Assembly (NCBI RefSeq): GCF_900112065.1
Contig: NZ_FOKE01000009.1
Span: forward strand, 102,672 to 166,671
Direction of reading: 5' to 3'
Source: Cohnella sp. OV330
GTDB lineage: Bacteria > Bacillota > Bacilli > Paenibacillales > Paenibacillaceae
DNA: 64,000 bases
Shown: positions 24,025-32,880 of the stretch, in pieces
Layout of the letters: each line of letters starts with the position of its first letter
How positions within the stretch are numbered: the first letter of the stretch is position 1
The notes under the pieces: generated by a model
What the model saw: only the letters and a program-made list of their open reading frames with translations
Told to the model about the DNA's origin: nothing
Database searches by the model: none
Program-made: the position numbers and the translations under genes

Positions 24025-24336
24025 TCAAATGAGCAGCGTAATGACGAGCAGTTCGTACAGCACGAGCGTCAAGATCGAATTCGCGGCGAACGGGCCGAAA
24101 AAGCGGGCATCCATGGCGCTGGGCGCAACGGCCAGATGAAGGTGGCAGCCGTCGACGCCGACGACCGTTCCCTCGTAAGTGTGGCCGTCGATCGTCTTTA
24201 CGCGCACGTTTCGGTTGTGGTGGGCGCCGCAGACGTCGGACAGCTTTTGCCGGATTTGCTTCGCGCCTGCGACCCAATCCTGGTCGGCCTCGTAGATCGG
24301 CGCGTTGGCGTCTATGGATTTATTTTTCGAAGTCAT
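24025..24336 (-). CDS. Small conserved-looking protein with possible LSm-like fold
   Basis: A 103-residue protein I do not recognise. The centre (about 42-70) reads NVRVKTIDGHTYEGTVVGVD then GCHLHLAV. This resembles the strand pattern of LSm/Hfq-like barrels, where a short acidic turn separates two strands. The last ~25 residues form a hydrophobic helix (SILTLVLYELLVITLLI) that could anchor it in the membrane. ATG 24336 has AGGGAGG seven bases upstream, and a strong terminator follows. It is a monocistronic real gene by these signals; the fold assignment is inference. Confidence 0.65.
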   Translation of the reverse strand: MTSKNKSIDANAPIYEADQDWVAGAKQIRQKLSDVCGAHHNRNVRVKTIDGHTYEGTVVGVDGCHLHLAVAPSAMDARFFGPFAANSILTLVLYELLVITLLI

Positions 24337-24450
24337 GGTCAATCCTCCCTGGGCTTTGTGTCATCAGCCTATGCGGAGGAAGGCCCAATGGTGACGAATG
24401 CCTAGACGGAGGGGCGACGCCGCCTCAGTCCGCGCTGCTGCCGACGGACA

Positions 24451-25128
24451 TCACGGCGCGGTGCCGTTCTCTTTTTTGTTGTAGACGCCGCTGCCGACGC
24501 CTTCCTTCAGCTTCTCGTAAACCGTCTTGCCATCCTCGTCTTTGACCGCCCCGAATGCGGTGTTCGCGTACGTGAACACGGTCTCGCGAGTGGCGGCCTT
24601 GGTTTTGCTGATCCCTTTGGCGGAAGTAGCGTCCAGGATCCCCTTTTCCAACGCGGCTTTGACGTAAGCGGACGCCCAATCCGTCGTTGACGAATCCGGC
24701 TTGATGCCCAGGAACTTGCAAAGCAGGGCCACGGCTTCGGCCGACGTGACGTTTCCGTTCGGATTGAACTTGCCGTTGCCTGTGCCAAGGGTGTAGCCGT
24801 TGTCTTCGATCAGGGTCTTGGCCGCGGAAATGTAGCCGCTGTACCAGGAACCCGGCGCTACGTCGGTAAAGGTGGACGTTTGAACGGGCGGTTTGGCCTC
24901 GGATTCTAAGCCGAATGCGCGAACCATGATAATGGCTAACTGGGCTCTCGTGATGTTGTCGCCCAGATTGAGGTTGCCCTTCTGGTCGCCGGAGATGATG
25001 CCTGCGTCGATAAGCGCCTTAAGCTTGTCTTCGGCCGCAGAGCCTGCTGCAGTTGCGGAGCTGCCGAGCGCAGCTAGCAAGACCGCGCCTGCCGCCAGCG
25101 CTGATAATGCCTTCTTTGTCTTTTTCAA
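24451..25128 (-). CDS. Secreted SLH-domain protein
   Basis: A 225-residue exported protein with a signal peptide (KKTKKALSALAAGAVLLAALGSSATAAG, cleavage near residue 28). It has two to three S-layer homology repeats: LIDAGIISGDQKGNLNLGDN followed by ITRAQLAIIMVRAFGL, then TFTDVAPGSWYSGYISAA followed by NPNGNVTSAEAVALLCKFLG. A third, weaker one follows. SLH modules bind pyruvylated secondary wall polymer. Nothing but SLH is present, so it may be a wall-associated structural protein. TTG 25128 is the start, with GGGAGG eight bases upstream. Confidence 0.85.
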   Translation of the reverse strand: MKKTKKALSALAAGAVLLAALGSSATAAGSAAEDKLKALIDAGIISGDQKGNLNLGDNITRAQLAIIMVRAFGLESEAKPPVQTSTFTDVAPGSWYSGYISAAKTLIEDNGYTLGTGNGKFNPNGNVTSAEAVALLCKFLGIKPDSSTTDWASAYVKAALEKGILDATSAKGISKTKAATRETVFTYANTAFGAVKDEDGKTVYEKLKEGVGSGVYNKKENGTAP

Positions 25129-25258
25129 ATGAATACGCCTCCCTTATACTTTCTGATATCATTATCGGCGGGCCGCGGCGATCGTTACAGAGGGATTTGA
25201 GCGGATAGGCGCGCGCTGGAAGCGTTGGCGACGCATGGATGCGCCGCGGGGGAGACAA

Positions 25259-25267
25259 TGATATAAT
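25259..25267 (+). promoter_or_regulatory. Extended -10 promoter for upp
   Basis: TGATATAAT lies 37 bases before the upp start. It is identical to the elements before prfA and ywlC; no -35 hexamer is visible. Confidence 0.5.
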
Positions 25268-25303
25268 GGACGGGCATCTGAACGGACAAAGGAGAGGAAC
25301 ACC

Positions 25304-25933
25304 ATGGGGCGATTGCAGGTTTGCGACCACCCGCTGATTCAGCATAAAGTCACTTTTCTGCGCGATAAAAAGACGGAAACCAAACAATTCCGGGAGCTTG
25401 TGGACGAGATCTCCACGCTGATGGCGTACGAAGCCACGCGGGATTTTCCGCTCACGACGGCGAAGGTACAGACCCCGGTCGTCGAAGCCGAGGGCAAGAT
25501 CATCGCGGGCCGAATGGTAGGCCTGATCCCGATCCTCCGCGCAGGCCTAGGCATGGTCGACGGCGTCCTGAAGCTGCTGCCTTCCGCCCGCGTGGGCCAT
25601 ATCGGGCTCTATCGGGACGAGGAGACGCTCCAGCCGGTCGAGTACTACGTCAGCTTGCCGACCGACGTGACCGAGCGCGAGCTCATCGTGCTCGATCCGA
25701 TGCTCGCGACGGGCGGCTCGGCCAACGCGGCGATCTCGATCCTGAAGCAGCGCGGCTGCAAGCCGACCAAGCTGATGTGTCTCATCGCGGCGCCGGAGGG
25801 CGTTAAGGCCGTCCAGGAAGCGCACCCGGAGATCGATATTTTCGTCGCGGCTTTGGACTCGCATCTCAACGAACACGGATACATAGTGCCGGGTCTCGGC
25901 GATGCCGGCGACCGGCTGTACGGAACCAAATAA
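25304..25933 (+). CDS. upp: Uracil phosphoribosyltransferase
   Basis: Salvages uracil to UMP using PRPP. The 209-residue length is exactly typical. Signatures are DHPLIQHKVTFLRDK at the N-terminus, GLIPILRAGLGMVDG, and the PRPP-binding loop VLDPMLATGGSANAAI. The uracil-binding end EHGYIVPGLGDAGDRLYGTK completes it. ATG 25304 follows GGAGAGG. It is 32 bases upstream of the epimerase gene, as in B. subtilis (upp-mnaA-atp). Confidence 0.97.
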   Translation: MGRLQVCDHPLIQHKVTFLRDKKTETKQFRELVDEISTLMAYEATRDFPLTTAKVQTPVVEAEGKIIAGRMVGLIPILRAGLGMVDGVLKLLPSARVGHIGLYRDEETLQPVEYYVSLPTDVTERELIVLDPMLATGGSANAAISILKQRGCKPTKLMCLIAAPEGVKAVQEAHPEIDIFVAALDSHLNEHGYIVPGLGDAGDRLYGTK

Positions 25934-25965
25934 AGACGAGCTAGGCTTGTGGGAGGAACGGACTT

Positions 25966-27105
25966 GTGAAACCGATAAAAATCATGTCGATATTCGGCGT
26001 GCGCCCCGAAGCGATCAAGATGGCGCCGCTCGTGCTGGAGCTGCAAAAATACCCCGGCCTGATCGAATCCACCGTCTGCGTCACGGCGCAGCACCGGCAG
26101 ATGCTCGATCAGGTGCTGGATATTTTCAATATCCGGCCGGACTACGATATGAACGTCATGCAGGTCGGACAGACGCTGAACGAGATTACGATCCGCGTCC
26201 TGCAAGGACTGGAGCCGATTCTAGCCGAGGCCAAGCCCGACATGGTGCTCGTGCACGGCGATACGCTGACGAGCTTCCTGGCGAGCTATGCCGCGTTCCT
26301 GCAGCAGATCCAGATCGGCCATGTCGAAGCTGGGCTGCGCACATGGAACAAACTCTCTCCGTATCCGGAGGAGATGAACCGGCAGTTGACCGGCGTGCTG
26401 GCGGACGCGCACTTCGCGCCGACCCAGTGGTCGGCGGGCAACCTGCGCAAGGAAAGCAAACCCGAGGACCGCATCTACGTGACGGGCAACACGGTAACGG
26501 ACGTATTTCAATATACGGTGAAGCCGGACTTTTCGCATCCTGTACTCGACTGGGCAAAAGGCAAACGTCTCGTGCTGATGACGGCCCACCGCCGCGAGAA
26601 CCAGGGCGAGCCGCATCGCCAAATTTTCCGCGCGGTACGCAAGCTCGCCGAAACGCACGAGGATATCGCCATCGTCTACCCCGTGCATCCGAATCCGGCC
26701 GTCAAAGGTCCGGCCGAGGAGATTCTGGGCGACCACCCGCGCATCCGCTTGATCGATCCGCTCGACGTCGTCGAGCTGCACAATTTCTACAAGCACACCT
26801 ACCTGATCTTGACCGATTCGGGCGGCCTTCAGGAAGAGGCGCCTTCGTACGGCGTACCCGTGCTCGTGCTGCGGGATACGACGGAGCGTCCGGAGGGCGT
26901 CGGGGCCGGCACGCTGGAGCTCGTCGGCACGGACGAGCATTTGATCTTCGATAGGGCGAGCGCCCTGCTCACCGATCCGGCGCTGTACGAGCGGATGAGC
27001 CGTGCCGCCAACCCGTACGGGGACGGGCAAGCTTCGAAGCGGATCGCGCAAGCGATCCTGCATCATTTCGGCAGGGGAGAGCGGCCGTCGGCCTTCGAAG
27101 GTTGA
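25966..27105 (+). CDS. mnaA: UDP-N-acetylglucosamine 2-epimerase (non-hydrolysing)
   Basis: Interconverts UDP-GlcNAc and UDP-ManNAc for teichoic-acid linkage units or other wall polymers. The 379-residue GT-B-fold protein shows IFGVRPEAIKMAPLVLEL, VHGDTLTSFLASYAA, GHVEAGLRTWNKLSPYPEE, MTAHRRENQGEPHRQIF and TDSGGLQEEAPSYGVPVLV. GTG 25966 has GGGAGG upstream. It is probably co-transcribed with upp and ends in a terminator before the ATP synthase promoter. Confidence 0.95.
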   Translation: MKPIKIMSIFGVRPEAIKMAPLVLELQKYPGLIESTVCVTAQHRQMLDQVLDIFNIRPDYDMNVMQVGQTLNEITIRVLQGLEPILAEAKPDMVLVHGDTLTSFLASYAAFLQQIQIGHVEAGLRTWNKLSPYPEEMNRQLTGVLADAHFAPTQWSAGNLRKESKPEDRIYVTGNTVTDVFQYTVKPDFSHPVLDWAKGKRLVLMTAHRRENQGEPHRQIFRAVRKLAETHEDIAIVYPVHPNPAVKGPAEEILGDHPRIRLIDPLDVVELHNFYKHTYLILTDSGGLQEEAPSYGVPVLVLRDTTERPEGVGAGTLELVGTDEHLIFDRASALLTDPALYERMSRAANPYGDGQASKRIAQAILHHFGRGERPSAFEG

Positions 27106-27112
27106 CGGGTTT

Positions 27113-27166
27113 GGCGACGGTTCGGCCTATGGGGATCCATGCCCCACAGGCGGGCTGTCGCCTTTT
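27113..27166 (+). terminator. Hairpin terminator after mnaA
   Basis: GGCGAC (27113-27118) pairs with GTCGCC (27157-27162), enclosing GCCTATGGGG/CCCCACAGGC, and is followed by TTTT. The rest of the 361-base gap up to 27466 holds only the atp promoter; I see no gene. Confidence 0.6.
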
Positions 27167-27359
27167 GCGCATAGGCGAGGCGTCAAAAAACGACGGCGAT
27201 TTTTTTCGAGGTATGGAGAATCTGCTCGCACGAGCGGCGGAATGAAGGCAGAATTGTCTACAGCGTACAGCGCAACTGTATGGTTTGAAAAGCGAAAGAA
27301 TCCAGATTTATCAAGGGTTTGGCGGGCTTGCGTTCACATAATGTTTGAATTTATGCGAA

Positions 27360-27389
27360 TTGACAAATCCCATCGGCCAAGGATACAAT
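27360..27389 (+). promoter_or_regulatory. Sigma-A promoter of the ATP synthase operon
   Basis: Perfect -35 TTGACA (27360-27365), an 18-base spacer, then TACAAT (27384-27389). It is about 70 bases before atpZ and is the only strong promoter in the gap. Confidence 0.75.
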
Positions 27390-27466
27390 ATTACCTGAAC
27401 CATTAGGAAGAAAGGGCTTACTTTAAGTCGAATTTCTTGCTGATGGGATCGAAGGAGCGGATGTCC

Positions 27467-27718
27467 ATGCCCGAGTCCGAACGAAAACCGCCTCTGCCGC
27501 CGGACGAAAATCCATGGCGCGCAGCCGGGCTCGTAACCGCTATCGGTATCGAACTGGCCGTGTGCGTCGGCCTGGGCTGGTGGATCGGATCCGTCGTTGA
27601 CGGCAACCGCGGCACCTCAACTTGGTATCTGGTCGGACTTATCGTCGGCCTCGTCGCCGGCATCGGTTCGGCCGTGGGCCTCATTCGGAAGTTCGCCGTC
27701 AAGGGAAGGGGCAAATGA
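27467..27718 (+). CDS. atpZ: AtpZ/AtpI family protein, first gene of the ATP synthase operon
   Basis: An 83-residue protein with two hydrophobic helices (AAGLVTAIGIELAVCVGLGWW and TWYLVGLIVGLVAGIGSAVG), the AtpZ pattern. AtpZ and AtpI have been linked to divalent cation transport and c-ring assembly in alkaliphilic Bacillus. ATG 27467 is chosen because GAAGGAG lies 9 bases upstream; ATG 27461 is too close. Its TGA overlaps the ATG of atpI (ATGA). Confidence 0.82.
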   Translation: MPESERKPPLPPDENPWRAAGLVTAIGIELAVCVGLGWWIGSVVDGNRGTSTWYLVGLIVGLVAGIGSAVGLIRKFAVKGRGK

Positions 27719-28125
27719 TGGACGATTTGCCTGCTTTGATGAAGAAGGTTTCTCGCATTACGTTCTTTTTTTTGTCCATGGGATGTCTGGGGTGGGCGGT
27801 ATTGCCCGCTTATAAGACTGTCTTCGGAGGGTTCCTGATCGGCGCGATCGGCAGCCTGCTCGTCGCGTGGCATCTGGCTTGGAAGACCGTTCGGATCGGC
27901 GAAGCCGCGTCCGGCGGCAGAAGACCCCGCTCGGGGTTCGGCTTCCTCTCCCGCGCCGCGCTCGCCCTGCTCGCCGCGTTCGTGTCGGTTCGCCTGCTCG
28001 AGTTCAATCTCCCGGCTACCGTAGCGGGATTAATTGCGGCGCCGTTGGCAACACTCCTACTGGGTATCTTGTCCAGACGCCGCCAAGGCGTACACGCCAC
28101 CGATGAAAGGGGTGAAAAGCACTAA
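27715..28125 (+). CDS. atpI: ATP synthase subunit I
   Basis: A 136-residue membrane protein with four hydrophobic segments (ITFFFLSMGCLGWAVLP, FGGFLIGAIGSLLVAWHL, ALALLAAFVSVRLL, TVAGLIAAPLATLLLGIL). It is proposed to help assemble the c-ring. The position between atpZ and atpB and the size support the call more than any motif. The start overlaps the atpZ stop by four bases; a second ATG follows immediately. Confidence 0.82.
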   Translation: MMDDLPALMKKVSRITFFFLSMGCLGWAVLPAYKTVFGGFLIGAIGSLLVAWHLAWKTVRIGEAASGGRRPRSGFGFLSRAALALLAAFVSVRLLEFNLPATVAGLIAAPLATLLLGILSRRRQGVHATDERGEKH

Positions 28126-28126
28126 C

Positions 28127-28885
28127 ATGGATCACTTAGCGCCAATCGTCATTCTCGGCGGTGTGAAGTTCGACCTTGCGGCTATCATTATGGTCATCGT
28201 GACCAGCGTCGTCGCATTTGTACTCGCGCGCCTGTCCGTCCGCAACCTGTCCGTGGACAATCCCGGCAAGCTGCAGAACTTCATGGAATGGGTCGTCGAG
28301 TTCGTCAGCAACATCATCGGGATGGCGACAGACTTCAAACGGGGTCGCGTCTACCTGAGCCTCGGTCTTACGCTGATCATCTACATTTTCATCGGCAACA
28401 TGCTCGGCCTTCCGTTCAACTTCATTACCGAAGCGCATCACGGTCACGCGACGTTCCTCGGTATGGACCTGTTCATGGACGGCGAAGAGGAAGCCCACTT
28501 CGCATGGTGGAAGTCTCCTACGGCGGACGCCGCTATGACGATGGGACTCGCCCTTACCGTCATCGTGATCTCGCACATTCAGGGTTTCCGTCACAACCGC
28601 AAGCATTACCTCAAGCATTACTTCGAGCCGTGGCCGTTCTTCTTTCCGATCAACCTGATCGAGACGGTCGCCAAGCCGCTGACGCTAGGTCTCCGGCTAT
28701 TCGGCAACATCTACGCCGGCGAAGTCATGATCGGCGTTATCCTTGGCATGGGTTGGGTCGGGATTCCGGCGCTTCTCGTCTGGCAGGGCTTCAGTATATT
28801 CGTAGGCGCCATCCAAGCGTTCGTATTTACGATGCTGACCATGGTGTATATCGGTCAGGCTAGCATTCACGAAGAAGATCATTAA
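28127..28885 (+). CDS. atpB: F1Fo ATP synthase subunit a
   Basis: Stator subunit that forms the proton half-channels facing the c-ring. The 252-residue, multi-helix protein has the essential arginine in KPLTLGLRLFGNIYAGE. GLTLIIYIFIGNMLGLPFN and FVFTMLTMVYIGQA are further hallmarks. ATG 28127 is preferred (MDHLAPIV) with AAAGGGGTG about 12 bases upstream. The open frame continues into atpI but without a ribosome site. Confidence 0.95.
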   Translation: MDHLAPIVILGGVKFDLAAIIMVIVTSVVAFVLARLSVRNLSVDNPGKLQNFMEWVVEFVSNIIGMATDFKRGRVYLSLGLTLIIYIFIGNMLGLPFNFITEAHHGHATFLGMDLFMDGEEEAHFAWWKSPTADAAMTMGLALTVIVISHIQGFRHNRKHYLKHYFEPWPFFFPINLIETVAKPLTLGLRLFGNIYAGEVMIGVILGMGWVGIPALLVWQGFSIFVGAIQAFVFTMLTMVYIGQASIHEEDH

Positions 28886-28920
28886 TCTCAAAGTACCCAA
28901 TTCGAGGAGGATATTCACAA

Positions 28921-29142
28921 ATGGAAATCTATGCTCTGTTAGCAGCTGCAATCGTGTTCGGCCTTGGCGCGCTCGGCGCCGGTATCGGTAACGGCCTGAT
29001 CTTCTCCAAGACGGTCGAAGGCATCTCCCGCCAGCCTGAGCTGCGCGGCGCCCTGCAAACGACGGCGTTCATCGGCGTAGGTCTGGTAGAAGCACTGCCG
29101 ATCATCTCCCTCGTCCTCGCGTTCATCTTCATGGCGAAGTAA
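28921..29142 (+). CDS. atpE: F1Fo ATP synthase subunit c
   Basis: A 73-residue hairpin of two membrane helices that oligomerises into the rotor ring. Helix 1 carries GALGAGIGNG. The polar loop is RQPELRG, and the ion-binding carboxylate is E57 in GVGLVEALPIIS. The Ser/Thr pair that follows the carboxylate in sodium-type rings is absent, so proton coupling is expected. GAGGAGG lies upstream. The following 115 bases to atpF contain a GC-rich hairpin (GGCGCGGAG...CTCCACGCC-like) that may tune c-subunit stoichiometry. Confidence 0.97.
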   Translation: MEIYALLAAAIVFGLGALGAGIGNGLIFSKTVEGISRQPELRGALQTTAFIGVGLVEALPIISLVLAFIFMAK

Positions 29143-29257
29143 GCAATTTCATCTATAACGTTAGGCGCGGAGAGCCATCTGCCTCCACGCCTTCCTTATG
29201 CAAGAGGGCGCAATTCGGATTTGATCGACAGTTTTTGGGTGAAAGGAGTGGCTATCG

Positions 29258-29743
29258 TTGACCATCACATGGACCAACTTTTTTGTTCAAGTCGTCGCAT
29301 TCGGCATCCTTTATCTGCTGCTGTCGAAATACGCCTTCGGTCCGCTGTTCGGCATTATGGAAAAGCGCCGTCAGCTTGTCAAAGAGCAGATCGACACGGC
29401 CGAGCGCAACCGCTCCGAGAGCGAGCGCTTCCTCGAAGAGCAGAAGCAATCGCTGCAGCAAGCGCGCAAGGAAGCCTATGATATTATCGAGCAAGCCAAG
29501 TCGACCGGCTCCAAGCAGGCGGACGATATCATCTCCGCGGCGCGCGGAGAATCGACTCGCCTGAAGGAAGAGGCGGTACGCGACATCGAAGCCGAGAAGA
29601 ACAAGGCGATCGCGTCCCTCAAGTCCGAAGTCGGCGGCCTGTCCGTACAGATCGCCAGCAAGATTCTCGAGAAGCAAGTCGACGCGGGCGCCCAAGGCGA
29701 ATTGGTCGATCAATATCTCAAAGACGTAGGTAAGTCGTCATGA
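29258..29743 (+). CDS. atpF: F1Fo ATP synthase subunit b
   Basis: Peripheral-stalk subunit. The 161 residues comprise one N-terminal membrane helix (TNFFVQVVAFGILYLLLSKYAF) and a long charged coiled coil (about 35-145). TTG 29258 is the start, with AAAGGAG 9 bases upstream; no ATG is placed better. The stop overlaps the atpH ATG by four bases, coupling b and delta synthesis. Confidence 0.93.
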   Translation: MTITWTNFFVQVVAFGILYLLLSKYAFGPLFGIMEKRRQLVKEQIDTAERNRSESERFLEEQKQSLQQARKEAYDIIEQAKSTGSKQADDIISAARGESTRLKEEAVRDIEAEKNKAIASLKSEVGGLSVQIASKILEKQVDAGAQGELVDQYLKDVGKSS

Positions 29744-30285
29744 GCCGCGGTACGGTCGTAGCCAAACGATACGCCAGGGCGCTCTTCGATCTGGCTCGCG
29801 AGCAAGACGCCGTAGCCAGCACCGAGAGCGAGCTGAAGCTGGTCGCGGACGCGATCGAAGCGAACGCAGACTTGCGCGTCTTCTTATCGGCCCCGAACAT
29901 CACGCTGGACAAGAAAATCGCGCTGCTGCGCGGCACGTTCGCCGACAATGTATCGCAGAACGTGCTGAACACGGTCAGCCTGCTGGTCGAACGCGGTCGC
30001 GAGACGGAGATCCCGGCGGTACTGGACGCCTACATGTCCGTCGCAGGCGGCGTCCTCGGACGCGCGGACGCGCTGGTCACCTCGGCCAAGCCGCTCACGC
30101 CCGAGCAGACCGAAGAGATCGCGACGCGCTTCAAGGCCGTCATCGGCAAAAACGTGCGCGTCATCGGCGAGGTCGACGAGTCGCTGATCGGCGGCATCAC
30201 CGTCCGCATCGGCGATACGCTATATGACGGCAGCCTGCGCGGCAAGCTGAACCGTCTCTCCAAAGAACTTCAAACGAGTCTGTAA
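29740..30285 (+). CDS. atpH: F1Fo ATP synthase subunit delta
   Basis: A 181-residue soluble stator subunit linking b to the top of F1. It begins TVVAKRYARALFDLAREQ, the conserved N-terminal helix. The C-terminal domain has GKNVRVIGEVDESLIGGITV then RIGDTLYDGSLRGKLNRL, the standard OSCP/delta ending. ATG 29740 overlaps the atpF stop. Confidence 0.95.
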   Translation: MSRGTVVAKRYARALFDLAREQDAVASTESELKLVADAIEANADLRVFLSAPNITLDKKIALLRGTFADNVSQNVLNTVSLLVERGRETEIPAVLDAYMSVAGGVLGRADALVTSAKPLTPEQTEEIATRFKAVIGKNVRVIGEVDESLIGGITVRIGDTLYDGSLRGKLNRLSKELQTSL

Positions 30286-30327
30286 TATACGCATGTATCT
30301 TGTAAGTAGGAGACAGGGGTGAACGAA

Positions 30328-31842
30328 TTGAGTATCCGTCCTGAAGAAATCAGCACGCTGATCAAGCAGCAGATTCAGAACTATCAATCCGATATCCAAG
30401 TCGTTGACGTCGGTACCGTCATTACGGTCGGCGACGGCGTCGCTCGCGTCCACGGATTGGAAAAAGCGATGGCCGGCGAGCTGCTTGAATTCTCGAACGG
30501 CGTCGTGGGCATGGCCCTCAACCTCGAAGAAGACAACGTCGGCGTCGTCATCTTGGGCCCGTACACCGGCATTCGCGAAGGCGACCAAGTCAAGCGTACC
30601 GGCCGCATCATGGAAGTGCCGGTCGGCGAAGCGATGCTCGGCCGCGTAGTTAACGCGCTGGGCCAGCCGGTCGACGGCAACGGTCCGATCGCCACGACGA
30701 AGTTCCGTCCGATCGAATCCCCGGCTCCGGGCGTCATGGCCCGTAAGTCCGTATTCGAGCCGATGCAGACCGGCATCAAGGCGATCGACGCCATGATCCC
30801 GATCGGCCGCGGCCAACGGGAGCTCATCATCGGCGACCGCCAGACCGGCAAGACGACGATCGCGATCGACACGATCGTCAACCAAAAGGGCAATGGCGTC
30901 ATCTGTATCTACGTCGCCATCGGCCAGAAGCAATCGACCGTCCGTACGGTCGTCGAGTCCCTCCGCCGCCAAGGCGCGCTGGACTACACGATCGTCGTCA
31001 CGGCGAGCGCATCCGAGCCGTCCCCGCTCCTTTATATCGCACCGTACACCGGCTGCGCCATGGGCGAAGAATTCATGTACAACGGCAAGCACGTCCTGAT
31101 CATCTATGATGACTTGACCAAGCAAGCCGCCGCATACCGCGAGCTGTCCCTGTTGCTCCGCCGTCCTCCGGGACGCGAAGCTTATCCGGGCGACGTATTC
31201 TACCTGCACTCCCGTCTGCTGGAGCGCGCGGCCAAGCTGAACGACGAGCTCGGCGGCGGTTCCCTGACCGCGCTGCCGTTCATCGAGACGCAAGCCGGCG
31301 ACATCTCGGCTTACATCCCGACGAACGTCATCTCGATCACCGACGGTCAAATCTTCCTCGAGTCCGACCTGTTCTACTCCGGCCAACGTCCGGCGGTCAA
31401 CGTCGGTAACTCGGTATCCCGCGTAGGTTCGTCCGCGCAGACCAAGGCGATGAAGAAGGTCGCGGGCACGCTCAAGACCGACCTCGCCCAATACCGCGAG
31501 CTGGCGGCGTTCGCCGCGTTCGGCTCCGACCTCGACAAAGTCACGCAATCCCGTCTCGACCGCGGTATCCGCACGCTCGAGATTCTGAAGCAAGGCATCA
31601 ACGTACCGATGCCGCTGGAGTGCCAAGTCGTTTCCTTGTACCTGGTCACCAAAGGCCACGCCGACAGCGTGCCGGTACAAGACGTTCGCCGCTTCGAATC
31701 CGAGTTCCTGGGCTATCTGGATGCGCAGCGTCCCGAGATCCTGGCGTCCATCCGCGATGCGAAGGACATTTTGCCCGACAACGACAAGGCGCTCGTCGAA
31801 GCGATCGGCGCCTTCAAGAAGAGCTTCGCTACGACCGCTTAA
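30328..31842 (+). CDS. atpA: F1Fo ATP synthase subunit alpha
   Basis: The 504-residue non-catalytic nucleotide-binding subunit of the F1 hexamer. The Walker A motif is G169-DRQTGKT176. The N-terminal beta barrel is DVGTVITVGDGVARVHGL, and the arginine-finger region is PAVNVGNSVSRVGSSAQ. TTG 30328 (SIRPEEISTLIKQQIQNY) matches the family N-terminus and has AGGGGTG upstream. GTG 30319 would add three residues and is the alternative. Confidence 0.97.
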   Translation: MSIRPEEISTLIKQQIQNYQSDIQVVDVGTVITVGDGVARVHGLEKAMAGELLEFSNGVVGMALNLEEDNVGVVILGPYTGIREGDQVKRTGRIMEVPVGEAMLGRVVNALGQPVDGNGPIATTKFRPIESPAPGVMARKSVFEPMQTGIKAIDAMIPIGRGQRELIIGDRQTGKTTIAIDTIVNQKGNGVICIYVAIGQKQSTVRTVVESLRRQGALDYTIVVTASASEPSPLLYIAPYTGCAMGEEFMYNGKHVLIIYDDLTKQAAAYRELSLLLRRPPGREAYPGDVFYLHSRLLERAAKLNDELGGGSLTALPFIETQAGDISAYIPTNVISITDGQIFLESDLFYSGQRPAVNVGNSVSRVGSSAQTKAMKKVAGTLKTDLAQYRELAAFAAFGSDLDKVTQSRLDRGIRTLEILKQGINVPMPLECQVVSLYLVTKGHADSVPVQDVRRFESEFLGYLDAQRPEILASIRDAKDILPDNDKALVEAIGAFKKSFATTA

Positions 31843-31927
31843 TAGCGAAGGCTTCGGCCATAGAAGCTTCCGCGCCGGCGCGCGACCGCTAAGGTCGCCC
31901 GGCGCGGACAATAAGGTGGTGACATGA

Positions 31928-32803
31928 ATGGCTAAAGGGATGCGCGAGATTAAGCGTCAGATCAAGAGCACGCAGAACATGAAGCAGATCACCAAGGCGA
32001 TGGAACTTGTCGCGGCGGCGAACCTCAAGCGCGCGCAAAACGCGGCGCTCGCGGGCCGGCCTTATGCCGACAAGCTCAAGGAAGTCGTCTCGAGCATCGC
32101 CGGCGGCGGCGGCAGCGTCAAGCACCCGATGCTCCAATCCCGCGAGGTGAAGAAGACGGCTTATGTCGTCTTTACGTCCGACCGCGGTCTGGCCGGCGGT
32201 CTCAACAGCGGTCTGTTGAAGAAGTTCGTGGACACGCTGAAGAGCAAGCACAAGTCCAAGGCGGAGTACGATCTGTTCGTCATCGGACGCAAAGGCCGCG
32301 ACTACCTGAAACGCCGCGACTACGCGATCGTCCAGGACGTCATCGGCGTGCCCGACTCGCCGAAGTTCGCCGACGTTAAAGCAATCGCGGCGGCGGCCGT
32401 AGGCGGTTTCGAGCAGGGGGCGTACGACGAGGTCCATCTCGTCTACAACCGGTTCATCAACGCGCTCACGCAGCTGCCGACGGTCAAGCAACTGCTGCCG
32501 CTCGACGCTTCCGCGCTCGGCGCGGCGAAGCAAGCGGGCCCGAGCGCCGGCTACGAGTACGAGCCGTCTCCGGAAGCGGTATTGAACGTCCTGCTGCCGA
32601 AGTACGCAGAGACTCTGGTCTACAGCGCGCTGCTGGAGAACAAGGCGAGCGAGTTCGGTTCGCGGATGACCGCGATGAGCAACGCGACGAAGAACGCCAC
32701 CAAACGGATCAACGAGCTGACCCTGACGTACAACCGCGCGCGTCAAGCGGCCATCACGCAGGAGATCGCTGAGATCGTCGGCGGCGCGAACGCACTAAGC
32801 TAA
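31928..32803 (+). CDS. atpG: F1Fo ATP synthase subunit gamma
   Basis: The 291-residue central rotor shaft. Both termini form the antiparallel coiled coil: MREIKRQIKSTQNMKQITKAM at the start, and MSNATKNATKRINELTLTYN then RARQAAITQEIAEIVGGANA at the end. The Rossmann-like middle contains FTSDRGLAGGLNSGLLK. ATG 31928 has AAGGTGGTG upstream. An 85-base spacer from atpA contains a GC-rich inverted repeat (GCGCCGGCGCGC-like) without a T-run. Confidence 0.96.
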   Translation: MAKGMREIKRQIKSTQNMKQITKAMELVAAANLKRAQNAALAGRPYADKLKEVVSSIAGGGGSVKHPMLQSREVKKTAYVVFTSDRGLAGGLNSGLLKKFVDTLKSKHKSKAEYDLFVIGRKGRDYLKRRDYAIVQDVIGVPDSPKFADVKAIAAAAVGGFEQGAYDEVHLVYNRFINALTQLPTVKQLLPLDASALGAAKQAGPSAGYEYEPSPEAVLNVLLPKYAETLVYSALLENKASEFGSRMTAMSNATKNATKRINELTLTYNRARQAAITQEIAEIVGGANALS

Positions 32804-32880
32804 ACTTTCGCACGCGGCGGCCTGGCCGCCCAGCGAAGCGAAGGATACGGATATAGACTGAAGTTACAGGAGGGACACGA

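Noticed and set aside
29143..29257. Hidden small gene between atpE and atpF
   Set aside because: Only a GC-rich hairpin and the atpF ribosome site are seen; frames are short and unsupported.
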